Positions 17,401-26,416 are shown, counted from the stretch's first letter. The stretch: DNA of 64,000 nt from Burkholderiales bacterium (GCA_024235735.1 JACKLU010000007.1:62001-126000), one strand, 5' to 3'. Notes: generated by a model from the sequence alone, not told the origin. Numbers and translations are program-made.

Positions 17401-17582
17401 GTTTCCAGAGGCGAATAACCCGGCGCTTCGGTATTGATCTGTACCTGAACATTGGTAATATCCGGTACTGCGTCAATCGGTACTTTCTGGTAACTGTAAA
17501 TGCCCAGCAAAGCCATCGCCAGCACCGCCACCATGACCAGGCCGCGATGATCTATGGAGATTTGTAGAATTCGTTCAAACAA
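14421..17582 (-). CDS. czcA: CzcA-type heavy-metal RND efflux pump
   Basis: 1053 residues, full length for the heavy-metal RND family. It is the proton-driven inner-membrane trimer of a tripartite pump. The fourth-helix signature reads GALDFGIIVDGAIVIIEN, with Asp402, Asp408 and Glu415; in the family this DFG/D/E pattern marks pumps for Zn, Co, Cd or Ni, whereas CusA-type Cu/Ag pumps differ. The start is TTG 17582 with GGAG 7 bases upstream. It is last in the operon after the outer-membrane and adaptor genes. The exact metal cannot be read from sequence. Confidence 0.93.
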   Translation of the reverse strand: MFERILQISIDHRGLVMVAVLAMALLGIYSYQKVPIDAVPDITNVQVQINTEAPGYSPLETEQRLTFPIETIMMGLPHLDYTRSLSRYGLSQVTVVFKDGTDVYFARQLVSQRIQEVRNRLPAGIEPRMGPISTGLGEIFMWTIDAKAGARKPDGTIYTTTDLREIQDWIIRPQLLTVRGVTEVNSVGGYIKQFHVTPYPEKLISMGLTLQDVVTALSLNNLNIGAGYIEKSGEQYLVRVPGQVANLTEIGEIILGSRQGIPIRIKDVAEVIIGKELRNGAATQNGREVVLGTAHMLIGENSQIVSKAAAAKLDEINRNLPEGIVATPVYNRTTLVDKTIQTVASNLTEGAILVIVVLFLFLGNLRAALITALVIPLSMLFTLTGMVANDVSANLMSLGALDFGIIVDGAIVIIENCVRHLAQEQARLGRRLTLPERLSVVFSASKETRRALLFGQLIIMIVYIPIFALSGVEGKMFHPMAFTVVTALLGAIILSITFVPAAVALFLSGDIQDRESKVVVYSKRLYLPMLNWVLRNKALTITLAVTIMVLSGLLATRLGSEFVPSLNEGDIALHAIRIPGTSLTTAIEMQNELEEKIKTFAEVERVFSKIGTAEIATDPMPPSVADIFIILKDQDAWEGPYKTKAELIAAMEQAVNTVPGNNYEFTQPIQMRFNELISGVRADVAIKVFGDNMDVLHDVGDRILSVIETIPGAADAKIEQLTGLPMLSIQMDRAKMARYGLNVADVQNVIAIAIGGLSTGLIYEGDRRFNLVVRLPEQLRGNIDVLKRLPVQLPNAVLAVQPNAVAPPAAYLTLGDVVSFDVIEGPNQISRENGKRRVVISANVRGSDLGSFVHEAQSRIASEVQIPSGYWVAWGGQYEQLVSATERLVIVVPVALGLIFMLLYLMFGNLRDGLLVFTGVPFALSGGILALWLRDIPFSISAAIGFIALSGIAVLNGLVLLTFIRNLREQNYTLEDAVRTGALTRLRPVLMTGLTDAIGFVPMALAVSIGAEVQRPLATVVIGGILTSTALTMLVLPVLYQIASGMKKNEKQK

Positions 17583-17655
17583 AGTCTTGCTCCGTTATCT
17601 GATGGATTGATATTTTTTTTGTGTTGCGCCGAAAAAACGGCAAACCGAATACGTT

Positions 17656-19158
17656 TCAATGATCGTGTTCGGCGCCCGCCTTGCCCAGTTCAGCCTTGAG
17701 CGCAAAGCTGTTACCTGCCGCATAGTGTTCGCCGGGATGCAATCCATTCAGCACTTCAACCAGCTCGCCATCATTGCGGCCCAACTCGACCGGGCGCGCT
17801 TCAAAATAATCGCCATACCGGCCAAAAACGACTGTCCAATCGAAAAGAGTCTGCAAAGCATCCATGCTGACAGCCACCGGAACTTCGATTTCTTCTGTAA
17901 CCACAAAACCATTGACGAACATGCCATCGCGCCACAGGCCTGCCGAATTATCCAGGATGATGCGCGCCATGGCCGTACGGGTTTGTGGATCAAGCATCGC
18001 GGAAATAAAGGTAATTTCACCCGTGCTTTCAATTCCCGCCGCCGTGGACTTTACGTTAACCCGTTGGCCGAGTTTTACCGTGCCCAGATCCTTAGGATAG
18101 ACATTCAGGTCGGCATACATGGTCGAGGTATCAACAACAGTAAAGATAGGATCGTCTTCCCTGAAAACCTGTCCGCGCGCAATAGCTCGGGTTGTAATCA
18201 AACCGGCAACTGGTGAGCGAATTTCATAATGTGTCAGATTTTTTAACAGTTTGACTTTTTCGGGTTCTTCGCCAATGGCGCGTAATCTGGCGGCGGCAAG
18301 ATCCAGCGCAATTTCGGCTTCACTGAGCAGTTGCTGTGTGGTCAGGTATTCCTGCTTGGCCGTGATTTTTTCTTCCCAGAGTTGCTTCTCACGTTGATAA
18401 TTGACTCTTGCCAAACCCAGTCTTTTTTCCGCGGCAAGATATTGACTGCGCAAATCGGCCAGCAACTGACTCTGAAAAACCGCCAGAATCTCGCCTCTGT
18501 TGACTTTCTCGCCCACATCATGAGGAACCTCAATGGCAATGCCGGGCGCGCGGGGTACAACAGGAACGCTATTGAGTCTGTTAAATGTGACAATACCGGG
18601 TAATTGAATTTTTGGACGAATAATGGCGGAGTCCGCGGTTTTGATTTCGATTCCGGCTCTGGCCAGTGTTTCATCGCTCATTTCAATGCGCGCCTCAACC
18701 TGATCGTAGCCCCAGTGAAACACTTTATTTTTCCACTCAGCAGCTATAGCCACTTCAAAGGAGTGCGGTTCTTCCACGACCTGATCACCGAGCAGATAAT
18801 CACCCACCGGTTTGAATGAAAACAGCTGGGCTGATCGCCCCAATCGCGAGAGCGTAATGGCTACTCTGGTCTCATGCGGCGGTATCGGTTTATTTTTTTC
18901 GTAAAGATAGACGCGAAATTGGGGTTCAACGCCTTTTTCATAAATGGTGACCTCCACACTGAAATCATTCGTGGTAAAAATCCTGCCGCCTTTGGGGCCG
19001 ATCACCTCTTCCCGGTTTGAATCGATTAATGCACTTGAAACACCGTTCGTGCTGACTTCTTCAGAAACAGTCTTTTTTTCCATGTTAAGAATAACTGTTC
19101 CCAGTATGATACCGATAATTATCACGATAAAAATCGGTTTAAGATTGGTTTCGCTCAC
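17656..19158 (-). CDS. czcB: CzcB-type periplasmic adaptor
   Basis: 500 residues, starting at GTG 19158 with an AGGAG site. An N-terminal membrane anchor (FIVIIIGIILGTVILNM) is followed by an extra N-terminal domain usual in CzcB, then barrel-sandwich, alpha-hairpin and beta-barrel regions of membrane fusion proteins. The C-terminus ends in GAEHDH, a small metal-binding-like tail. It links the CzcA pump to the outer-membrane channel. It lies 73 bases before czcA and 70 after czcC. Confidence 0.92.
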   Translation of the reverse strand: MSETNLKPIFIVIIIGIILGTVILNMEKKTVSEEVSTNGVSSALIDSNREEVIGPKGGRIFTTNDFSVEVTIYEKGVEPQFRVYLYEKNKPIPPHETRVAITLSRLGRSAQLFSFKPVGDYLLGDQVVEEPHSFEVAIAAEWKNKVFHWGYDQVEARIEMSDETLARAGIEIKTADSAIIRPKIQLPGIVTFNRLNSVPVVPRAPGIAIEVPHDVGEKVNRGEILAVFQSQLLADLRSQYLAAEKRLGLARVNYQREKQLWEEKITAKQEYLTTQQLLSEAEIALDLAAARLRAIGEEPEKVKLLKNLTHYEIRSPVAGLITTRAIARGQVFREDDPIFTVVDTSTMYADLNVYPKDLGTVKLGQRVNVKSTAAGIESTGEITFISAMLDPQTRTAMARIILDNSAGLWRDGMFVNGFVVTEEIEVPVAVSMDALQTLFDWTVVFGRYGDYFEARPVELGRNDGELVEVLNGLHPGEHYAAGNSFALKAELGKAGAEHDH

Positions 19159-19228
19159 TATGCGCTCCTGCCAGTTTTTATTAGAAAGACTGATTTTTTT
19201 ACATTACCGGACGAATTTTCAGCGTTTG

Positions 19229-20593
19229 TCATCGATCTTGTTCCATGGGGCCGGCAATTAAACGCTCGACTTCGTTGATCAGCCGCTGGTAATTGGCCAG
19301 GGCCTGAAGATACAACGTTTGATTTTGAAATAATGTTCGCTGCGCATCGAGTAGTTCCAGAAAACCGAATCGGCCCAATTCATAGCCGCGGCTGGCCATT
19401 CTAAAGGTTTCCCTTGCGCCGGGAAGAATTTCGTCGCGCAGTTTGCCGATTTGCGCGTCCGCCGCGATCAGCGATTCATACGCTTGTGTTAGCAGCGCTT
19501 TCAATTGCAGATCGGTCGCCGCCTGTTCGTCGATAGCCCGGTTGATGCGCTGCTGCGCCGCAATCAGATTGCCCTGATTGCGGTCAAACAGCGGCAGGGG
19601 GATTGAGATGCCAACCAGCGCGGTGGTGTCATTGGCGATGTCATGTCCATAGCGCCTGATTCCCGCATTGACGGTAACATCAGGAATTCGGCGGGCTTTT
19701 TCCAGCGTGAATAGTGCCTGCCGCTGCTCAAGATTTTTCAGGCTGCGCAGCGCTAGGGGATTTTGCTGCAAACGGGTTTCCAGTTCGTCCAGTTCAGGTA
19801 TCGTTACAACTGTTTCCAGTTCACCGGTGACATTCGAAAAAGCCGGGTTATGGCTCCCCCATAGCAGGGCGAGTTGTCGGCGAAACGAAATCAGGTTGCG
19901 CTGCGCCTGCTCCACTTCGATATTCGCAGTGGCAAGCGCAACGCGCGCCCTTGTTTCTTCAATTGGCGGCGCTTTGCCTGCCATGACGCGTTTTTCCGCC
20001 GCATCCACCACCTTTTGTGCAAGCTCCTGACCCACCAGTGCAAGCTTCAGCCGCTCCTGTCCCGCCAGAACATCCAGAAACACGTTGGCCACACGGGCAA
20101 TCAGATCCAGCCGCCTGGCGGCGTAATCCTGTTCAGCGCTTTCCTGCCCCAAAGCAGCGGCGCGCGTGCGCGCGGAGCGCTTGCCGCCGGTTTCAAATAA
20201 CTGACTGATACGTATCGAATCAAATCGCGCCCCCGGACTATTTGACCGGGAACTGACATCTTCGGCATCGTACTGCATGACAGGATTAGGTAATAATCCA
20301 GCCTGTATCGTTAATCCATGCAGAGCCTGGATTTCCTTGTCGAATGCCGCTAGTTCGGGGTTGTGCCGCAGTGTCAGCTGCACGGCGATCTGCAAAGTCA
20401 ATTCAACTTCTTCAGCGGGAAATACTTCGACAACATCGTTGCTCTGGGGCAGCATAATACCCTCAATACCCTGTTTCGCCATATTTTCGGCGTACAAATC
20501 AGCAGCTGCGGAGAGCGTGAGCAGCAAGCAGAACATCGCACCTGGACGATAGATCTTCAGTCCTGGAGCAGCCTTCAATTCAATTAAACTCAT
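19229..20593 (-). CDS. czcC: CzcC/TolC-family outer-membrane channel
   Basis: About 454 residues from ATG 20593, chosen because AAGGA lies 8 bases upstream and a signal peptide (MFCLLLTLSAAADLYA) follows; the frame is open to 20686. Two OEP repeats are visible, with typical motifs such as LRHNPELAAF and the long helical stretches RLDLIARVANVFLDVLAGQE. It forms the outer-membrane exit of the CzcCBA pump. First of the three core genes, preceded by the small exported protein at 20740. Confidence 0.9.
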   Translation of the reverse strand: MSLIELKAAPGLKIYRPGAMFCLLLTLSAAADLYAENMAKQGIEGIMLPQSNDVVEVFPAEEVELTLQIAVQLTLRHNPELAAFDKEIQALHGLTIQAGLLPNPVMQYDAEDVSSRSNSPGARFDSIRISQLFETGGKRSARTRAAALGQESAEQDYAARRLDLIARVANVFLDVLAGQERLKLALVGQELAQKVVDAAEKRVMAGKAPPIEETRARVALATANIEVEQAQRNLISFRRQLALLWGSHNPAFSNVTGELETVVTIPELDELETRLQQNPLALRSLKNLEQRQALFTLEKARRIPDVTVNAGIRRYGHDIANDTTALVGISIPLPLFDRNQGNLIAAQQRINRAIDEQAATDLQLKALLTQAYESLIAADAQIGKLRDEILPGARETFRMASRGYELGRFGFLELLDAQRTLFQNQTLYLQALANYQRLINEVERLIAGPMEQDR

Positions 20594-20739
20594 GTAAGAA
20601 TCCTTGCGGGGATTCGCACCTTGCACTGAATGGAAACACAGAGAACCAGCGCATCCGGCGAATCCGGTCAATAACAAACAATTCAATCTGACGCAGAAAG
20701 GCTATACATGCCGTGCGTCAAATGTCGGCTGTCTTTGAG

Positions 20740-21111
20740 CTATGCTGCGTGAATACGCGGTGGATGATAAGGCGATTCCGGAATCAAATCCGGTAAAAAA
20801 AGGGCTATATGCGGTGCCGGCATTTCCTTGCCCGCCAATGGCGGTACCAAGGCGATACGCAGGAAATAAAAAGGCTGGTATTGGCCGGCTGCATGAAGAC
20901 ATAAGTGCGCGGCCGCATCGAGTTCGGCGTTATCCATAATGACGCTGTTGCGATGCGCATCCAGATGCATTTCAGGATTGGCGGAAAGCGACTGGCGAAC
21001 ATGATCCAGTTCGTGCGCAAACACTTCCGGCTGAAACGAGACGCCTATTCCGTTCGTCAACATGACGACTACCAGAATGAATATCACGGAAGAAGCGGAA
21101 AATTTTCTCAT
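20740..21111 (-). CDS. Small exported His-containing protein ahead of czcCBA
   Basis: 123 residues. MRKFSASSVIFILVVVMLTNGIG is a signal peptide or membrane anchor. The rest has scattered histidines (HELDH, HLDAH, HLCLHAAGQYQ) and one Cys, then a Pro-rich end. No family recognised. Its position about 145 bases before czcC on the same strand suggests a periplasmic metal-binding or sensing accessory, as in other metal-resistance operons; this is inference from context. Confidence 0.65.
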   Translation of the reverse strand: MRKFSASSVIFILVVVMLTNGIGVSFQPEVFAHELDHVRQSLSANPEMHLDAHRNSVIMDNAELDAAAHLCLHAAGQYQPFYFLRIALVPPLAGKEMPAPHIALFLPDLIPESPYHPPRIHAA

Positions 21112-21228
21112 CGCAGTGATGATGGCATCATTTTTATAAAGATAGCTTTGACGGTTCGAACTTAAGTGGACACGATCTTTTCACATTATTGTGTTTTTTG
21201 CAATGCGCAATTACTCGATTGCCCCAGG

Positions 21229-21825
21229 TTACAGAATTTGTACTTCCTCGTTATCCAGCATTTCAACCAGTGCAATCAGTGGCAAACCGATCAACGCGTT
21301 CGGATCATCGCTGCGCATATACTCGATCAGCGCGATCCCCAAACCTTCCGATTTCGCGCTGCCTGCGCAATGATACGGCTGTTCTTTGCGCAGGTAATTC
21401 TCAATTTGTTGATCACTCAAATGCCGGAACTTCACCTGGCAGGGAACTGATCGGATCTGCATATGACCGGTGCTGCTATTCAGCAGGCATAGCGCGGTAT
21501 GGAAAAAGACTTCTCTGCCACGTACACGCTGTAATTGCCGGATTGCATTGTCGTGCGTCATCGGTTTTCCCAATTGCGCTCCATCCAGCACCGCAACCTG
21601 ATCCGAACCGATAATCAGCGCACTGGGATATTTCGCGGCGACAGCGCGTGCTTTGATCTCGGCCAGACGCACAGCCGACTGCTGTGGTGTTTCGTCCGGC
21701 AAGAGCATTTCGTCAGCTTGTGGATCGACCGTTTCAAATGTGATCTGCAGTCGTTGCAGCAATTCCCGGCGATAGATCGAAGTGGAGGCCAGTATGATTT
21801 TTGGGGTAATTTTTTGTATTTTCAA
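21229..21825 (-). CDS. Maf-family nucleotide pyrophosphatase (YceF type)
   Basis: 198 residues, TTG start. The opening KIILASTSIYRRELLQRL and the conserved GSDQVAVLDG carry the Maf active site; the SxxR motif and the later PKSEGLGIAL-type stretch fit. Maf proteins hydrolyse modified NTPs; the YceF branch prefers m7GTP. In betaproteobacteria it commonly lies divergent from yceD-rpmF, as here, which supports the YceF assignment. Confidence 0.88.
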   Translation of the reverse strand: MKIQKITPKIILASTSIYRRELLQRLQITFETVDPQADEMLLPDETPQQSAVRLAEIKARAVAAKYPSALIIGSDQVAVLDGAQLGKPMTHDNAIRQLQRVRGREVFFHTALCLLNSSTGHMQIRSVPCQVKFRHLSDQQIENYLRKEQPYHCAGSAKSEGLGIALIEYMRSDDPNALIGLPLIALVEMLDNEEVQIL

Positions 21826-21843
21826 ATTTTATTTTCCATTTTT

Positions 21844-21870
21844 TTGACACTGCAAGATAAAAAATATAAC
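21844..21870 (+). promoter_or_regulatory. Promoter of the yceD-rpmF-fab operon
   Basis: TTGACA (21844-21849) and TATAAC (21865-21870) are 15 bases apart. Transcription would start about 21876-21878, only a few bases before the yceD ATG at 21882, so the message may be almost leaderless. Confidence 0.5.
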
Positions 21871-21881
21871 ATGCGCGCCTT

Positions 21882-22400
21882 ATGTCTGTAAGATTTGTAA
21901 TCGATCCTCTTGATTTTGTACGCAAGACTGAAGTGCATCATGGTAGAATACCGCTCGCTGAATTTTCGCGCTTGCAGGATTTTCTCTATGAAAATCATGG
22001 GGACGTAGTGTATCAGGTCAGTGGTTTTCTGGATCAGGATGACAAGCCGCGCTTGCGCATGAAGATAACAGGTGAGGCGCAGTTATGCTGTCAGCGCTGC
22101 CTCGGCGGTTTGGCGCACAGTATTGATATTGATACTTCCCTGTTACTGGCAAAAACAGAGCGTGAACTGATTCTGGCGGATGAGGATAATTCGGTTGACG
22201 TCATATTGGCAACCGCTGAGATCAATGTAGTGGATTTGATAGAAGAAGAAATCATATTGAGTTTGTCGATATCCATACGTCACAGTGAAGGCAAATGTGA
22301 TGTGCATCAATCGAAATACTATGATCCTGATCCTGCGGAAATTGCAAATCCCAAAAACCCATTCGCGGTTTTAAGCGCGCTAAAAAAGAAATCGCATTGA
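21882..22400 (+). CDS. yceD: DUF177 protein YceD
   Basis: 172 residues. The DUF177 signature CCQRCLGGL and the acidic middle (ILADEDNSVDV, DLIEEEIILSLS) are clear, with a C-terminal NPFAVLSALKKK end. YceD is linked to 23S rRNA processing/accumulation and is conserved in front of rpmF. No Shine-Dalgarno site is visible before the ATG, and the putative promoter lies directly upstream. Confidence 0.92.
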   Translation: MSVRFVIDPLDFVRKTEVHHGRIPLAEFSRLQDFLYENHGDVVYQVSGFLDQDDKPRLRMKITGEAQLCCQRCLGGLAHSIDIDTSLLLAKTERELILADEDNSVDVILATAEINVVDLIEEEIILSLSISIRHSEGKCDVHQSKYYDPDPAEIANPKNPFAVLSALKKKSH

Positions 22401-22418
22401 TTTAAGGAGTAAATAAAC

Positions 22419-22604
22419 ATGGCTGTTCAACAAAACAAAAAATCACCTTCCAAAAGAGGTATGCATCGTTCGCATGATGCGCTGAAAAACCCGCCATTAG
22501 CCATAGAACCCAGCACGGGAGAAGTTCATCTGCGCCATCATATCAGTCCAAACGGCTATTATCGTGGCAGGAAAGTGTTGCATACAAAATCTGACGACGA
22601 ATAA
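22419..22604 (+). CDS. rpmF: 50S ribosomal protein L32
   Basis: 61 residues, the normal size. Begins AVQQNKKSPSKRGMHRSHDAL, split as AVQQNKKS and RGMHRSHDAL, the L32 N-terminus, and ends in HISPNGYYRGRKVL. Proteobacterial L32 often lacks the zinc cysteines, as here. It follows yceD by 18 bases with an AAGGAG site. Confidence 0.97.
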   Translation: MAVQQNKKSPSKRGMHRSHDALKNPPLAIEPSTGEVHLRHHISPNGYYRGRKVLHTKSDDE

Positions 22605-22679
22605 ATATTGTGTCAATTTGTGGTTTGTGGTTTTTAGCGGGTCGTATTTAAGGATATATCGCCAGAAAAGGCCTCGGAA

Positions 22680-23714
22680 TTGGATATCACTGTCGCAATA
22701 GATTGCATGGGAGGAGATCACGGACCGCATGTAACAGTGCCTGCTGCGATTGAGTATCTCGACCAGGATCCGGCTGCGAACATTATTCTGGTAGGCATTC
22801 CGGAAGCCATTGAAGCGGAATTAAAGGCGATCGACTTTAAACCCAATCCCAGGTTAAGAATACATCCGGCCAGTGAAGTGGTTAGCATGGACGAATCACC
22901 GGCGTTGGCGCTGCGCAACAAAAAGGACTCATCCATGCGTGTGGCTGTCAATCTAGTCAAAACAGGGGAAGCACAGGCCTGTATCAGTGCCGGAAATACC
23001 GGTGCGCTGCTTGCGACATCACGGTTTGTTCTGAAAACCATCCCTGGCATCGACCGTCCCGCGCTGGCAGTCATTCTGCCTACAATCAGAGGCCATACTT
23101 ATGTGCTGGATCTCGGCGCCAATGTCAATTGTACTGCTGAACACCTGCTGCAATTTGGCGTCATGGGCGCCTCGCTGGTTTCTTCGACTGAAAACAAGAC
23201 ATCGCCCAGTGTTGGCCTGCTGAATATTGGCGAGGAAGAGATTAAAGGTAACGAAGTTGTCAAACAGGCAGCTGAATTGCTCAGAAAAAGCGGGTTGAAT
23301 TTTTATGGCAATGTTGAAGGTGATGACATCTATAAAGGCACCACCGATGTTATCGTGTGCGATGGCTTTGTTGGTAATGTCACGCTAAAAACCTCGGAAG
23401 GGCTGGCGCAAATGCTGGCCACCTACTTGCGCGAAGAGTTTAAACGCAACATGCTGACAAAAATTGCCGGTGTTGTTGCGCTGCCTGTCATCAAAGCCTT
23501 CAAACGCCGGGTAGACCATCGCCGGTATAATGGCGCAAGTTTTCTGGGTTTGAGGGGCATTGTTATCAAAAGCCACGGTTCGGCTGATATTTTTGCTTTC
23601 ACATCGGCGCTCAAACGGGCGTCCGATGAAGTGCGCGGTGGGATGCTGCGTCACATTACCGAGCGCGTATCCGAACTTTCCAGACAATCTTTAACCACAA
23701 TACAAAACAGTTAA
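22680..23714 (+). CDS. plsX: Phosphate acyltransferase PlsX
   Basis: 344 residues, TTG start at 22680 giving the standard N-terminus DITVAIDCMGGDHGP. PlsX converts acyl-ACP to acyl-phosphate for phospholipid synthesis. ISAGNTGALLA and the GNVTLKTSEGLA region are family hallmarks. It is the first fatty-acid gene after rpmF and is 4 bases from fabH. Confidence 0.96.
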   Translation: MDITVAIDCMGGDHGPHVTVPAAIEYLDQDPAANIILVGIPEAIEAELKAIDFKPNPRLRIHPASEVVSMDESPALALRNKKDSSMRVAVNLVKTGEAQACISAGNTGALLATSRFVLKTIPGIDRPALAVILPTIRGHTYVLDLGANVNCTAEHLLQFGVMGASLVSSTENKTSPSVGLLNIGEEEIKGNEVVKQAAELLRKSGLNFYGNVEGDDIYKGTTDVIVCDGFVGNVTLKTSEGLAQMLATYLREEFKRNMLTKIAGVVALPVIKAFKRRVDHRRYNGASFLGLRGIVIKSHGSADIFAFTSALKRASDEVRGGMLRHITERVSELSRQSLTTIQNS

Positions 23715-23718
23715 ATTC

Positions 23719-24675
23719 ATGTATTCACGAATCATTGGTACAGGCAGTTACTTGCCGGAGCGCGTACTCACCAATCAGGATCTGGAAAAGATGGTGGACA
23801 CCAGTGATGACTGGATACGAACACGCACAGGCATTACGCAACGGCATATCGCCCGGGAAGATCAGTCGGCCAGTGATCTGGCCATGCTGGCTAGCCTGAA
23901 TGCGATGACGGCAGCCGGCGTAACCAGCAAGGACATTGATCTGATCATTGTGGCCACGACGACGCCTGATATGGTCTTCCCGAGCACGGCCTGTATTCTG
24001 CAGGACAAGCTGGGTGTGGATAACTGTCCGGCTTTTGATGTTCAGGCTGTCTGTAGCGGTTTTGTCTACGCGCTCGCCACGGCTGATATGTTCGTTAGTT
24101 CCGGAAAATGCCGCAATGCACTGGTCGTCGGCAGTGAAATTTATTCCAGAATACTGGACTGGAATGATCGCAGCACCTGTGTACTCTTTGGTGATGGTGC
24201 GGGTGCGGTGGTGCTTTCCCAAAGCGACGAGCCCGGCATTCTGTCGAGTCACCTGCATGCCAGCGGCAATTATCGTGATGTCTTGTCGGTTCCGGGCAGT
24301 ATCAGTGGCGGCATCATACGCGGCAATCCCTATATCAACATGGATGGTGGTGCGGTATTCAAGTTCGCGGTTAAGGTGCTGGAGGATGTGGTGCATGAAG
24401 CTGTCGCGGAAAATCAGTTGCAGACTTCCGATATTGACTGGTTGATTCCGCATCAGGCCAATATCCGTATCATCCGTTCCACCGCCCAGAAACTGGGTAT
24501 CCCCCTTGATAAGGTGGTCATCACGGTTGACAAGCATGGCAACACATCCGCCGCATCCATTCCGCTTGCGCTCGATATTGCGGTCAGAGATGGGCGTATT
24601 CATAAAGACCAATTGGTCATGCTGGAAGGTGTCGGTGGCGGATTTACCTGGGGTGCGGTTTTACTGCGCTGGTGA
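23719..24675 (+). CDS. fabH: 3-oxoacyl-ACP synthase III (FabH)
   Basis: 318 residues. FabH starts fatty-acid synthesis by condensing acetyl-CoA with malonyl-ACP. The catalytic triad is visible: Cys in AVCSGFVYAL, His in IPHQANIRI and Asn in GNTSAAS. It ends by overlapping the fabD region (GGTGA). Confidence 0.97.
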   Translation: MYSRIIGTGSYLPERVLTNQDLEKMVDTSDDWIRTRTGITQRHIAREDQSASDLAMLASLNAMTAAGVTSKDIDLIIVATTTPDMVFPSTACILQDKLGVDNCPAFDVQAVCSGFVYALATADMFVSSGKCRNALVVGSEIYSRILDWNDRSTCVLFGDGAGAVVLSQSDEPGILSSHLHASGNYRDVLSVPGSISGGIIRGNPYINMDGGAVFKFAVKVLEDVVHEAVAENQLQTSDIDWLIPHQANIRIIRSTAQKLGIPLDKVVITVDKHGNTSAASIPLALDIAVRDGRIHKDQLVMLEGVGGGFTWGAVLLRW

Positions 24676-24680
24676 CGGTT

Positions 24681-25619
24681 ATGAAATTGGCTTTTGTTTT
24701 TCCCGGGCAGGGTTCTCAATCGGTTGGCATGATGGCATGCTACGATGACTTGCCCATCGTGCGTGAAACATTTGCGGAAGCATCGGATATTCTTGGACAG
24801 GACTTTTGGACGCTGGTCAGCAACGGTCCGGCTGAAGATCTCAATATGACGATTAATACCCAGCCTTTGATGCTGATGGCGGGCGTTGCTGTCCATAGAG
24901 CCTGGGAAAGTCTTGGTGGCGCAACACCATCGATTCTGGCGGGTCATAGTCTTGGCGAGTATACAGCACTGGTTGTTTCAGGCGCGCTCGGCTTCCAGGA
25001 TGCGCTGTCTCTGGTGCGTTATCGTGCGCAGGTCATGCAGGAAGCCGTTCCGGAAGGCGTCGGCGCCATGGCGGCGATACTTGGATTGGCGGATGAGATT
25101 GTCGCATCCATTTGCCAGGATGTCAGTCAGGCCGATAAGCCGGAATCACTGGAGCCGGCTAATTTCAATTCACCTGGACAGGTGGTCATTGCCGGTCATA
25201 AAAACGCAGTTCTGAAGGGTATCGAGCTGGCCAAGGAAAAAGGTGCGAAACGTGCTGTGATGCTGCCAATGAGTATTCCATCCCACTGCCGGTTGATGGC
25301 GGCGGCGGCAGAGAAGATGCGCTTGCAACTGACATCAATACCGTTGCAAACACCGGATATACCTGTATTGCACAATGTGGACGTAGAAACGTATCGTGAC
25401 GCTGACGCGATCAGGGATATTCTGGCGCAGCAATTGTTTAGTCCGGTACGCTGGGTCGACACAATCCGCAAGCTTGCGGCCGACGGCGTGACGCATATTG
25501 TGGAATGCGGGCCCGGCAATATATTGACCGGTCTCGATAAACGAATTGACCGCGATCTTCAGCATTTGTCACTTTCGAAAAGTGAAACTATCAGGGAAGC
25601 GATTTCAGTTCTATGTTAA
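24681..25619 (+). CDS. fabD: Malonyl-CoA:ACP transacylase (FabD)
   Basis: 312 residues from ATG 24681, which gives the classic start KLAFVFPGQGSQSVGM; GTG 24672 would add three residues and overlap fabH. Active serine in GHSLGEY; the later SIPSHCRLM stretch holds the catalytic His. It supplies malonyl-ACP to the elongation cycle. Confidence 0.96.
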   Translation: MKLAFVFPGQGSQSVGMMACYDDLPIVRETFAEASDILGQDFWTLVSNGPAEDLNMTINTQPLMLMAGVAVHRAWESLGGATPSILAGHSLGEYTALVVSGALGFQDALSLVRYRAQVMQEAVPEGVGAMAAILGLADEIVASICQDVSQADKPESLEPANFNSPGQVVIAGHKNAVLKGIELAKEKGAKRAVMLPMSIPSHCRLMAAAAEKMRLQLTSIPLQTPDIPVLHNVDVETYRDADAIRDILAQQLFSPVRWVDTIRKLAADGVTHIVECGPGNILTGLDKRIDRDLQHLSLSKSETIREAISVLC

Positions 25620-25678
25620 CTTGCGGGCTATGCACGATATCCGAATCGGTTACACTGGAATTAAAGGAGATTTGAGTT

Positions 25679-26416
25679 TTGGAGAATAAAATAGCGCTGG
25701 TTACCGGAGCAAGTCGCGGAATCGGACAGGCGATCGCACATAAGCTGGGACAACAGGGCGCGATAGTCGTGGGAACAGCCACCTCCGAACAAGGCGCCGG
25801 GGCAATAACGCAGTATTTGAACAAGTCGAATATCAGGGGAAGCGGTATCGTTTTGAACGTCAATGACGCCGATCAGATCAGCAATGCTATCGATGCGATT
25901 CGCAGTCAATTTGGCGATGTTGAAATATTGGTCAACAATGCCGGTATTACGCGCGACAACCTGCTCGTCCGCATGAAGGATGAAGAATGGGATGACATCA
26001 TGAACACCAATCTCAAATCCGCCTTTCGCCTCAGTCGTGCGGTTCTTCGTCCGATGATGAAAACGCGCTACGGCCGCATTATCACAATTTCTTCCGTAGT
26101 CGGTGCGATCGGAAATGTCGGTCAGACTAACTATGCCGCAGCCAAAGCGGGTATTTTCGGCTTCAGCAAATCACTTGCGCGCGAAGTCGGCAGCCGTAAT
26201 ATCACGGTCAATTGTGTTGCACCGGGATTTATTGATACGGATATGACGCGCAATTTGAGTGAGGAACAACAACAGAATCTGATTCAGCACGTGCCTGTCG
26301 GCAGACTAGGGCGTGCGGAAGAAATCGCTTCAGCGGTCGCTTTTCTGGCGTCATCCGCCGCCGGATATATCACTGGAACGACATTGCATGTTAATGGCGG
26401 TATGTATATGGATTGA
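25679..26416 (+). CDS. fabG: 3-oxoacyl-ACP reductase (FabG)
   Basis: 245 residues, TTG start with AAAGGAGA upstream. SDR enzyme using NADPH: GASRGIG cofactor loop, NNAG, catalytic Ser in ISSVVG, Tyr-x-x-x-Lys in YAAAK. It reduces beta-ketoacyl-ACP in each elongation round. Confidence 0.97.
   Translation: MENKIALVTGASRGIGQAIAHKLGQQGAIVVGTATSEQGAGAITQYLNKSNIRGSGIVLNVNDADQISNAIDAIRSQFGDVEILVNNAGITRDNLLVRMKDEEWDDIMNTNLKSAFRLSRAVLRPMMKTRYGRIITISSVVGAIGNVGQTNYAAAKAGIFGFSKSLAREVGSRNITVNCVAPGFIDTDMTRNLSEEQQQNLIQHVPVGRLGRAEEIASAVAFLASSAAGYITGTTLHVNGGMYMD

Noticed and set aside
14421..20593. CusCBA copper/silver pump
   Set aside because: The pump's fourth-helix signature DFG...D...E is of the Zn/Co/Cd/Ni type.
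23725..24612. 295-codon antisense ORF
   Set aside because: Shadow of fabH, whose active-site residues are fully readable on the plus strand.
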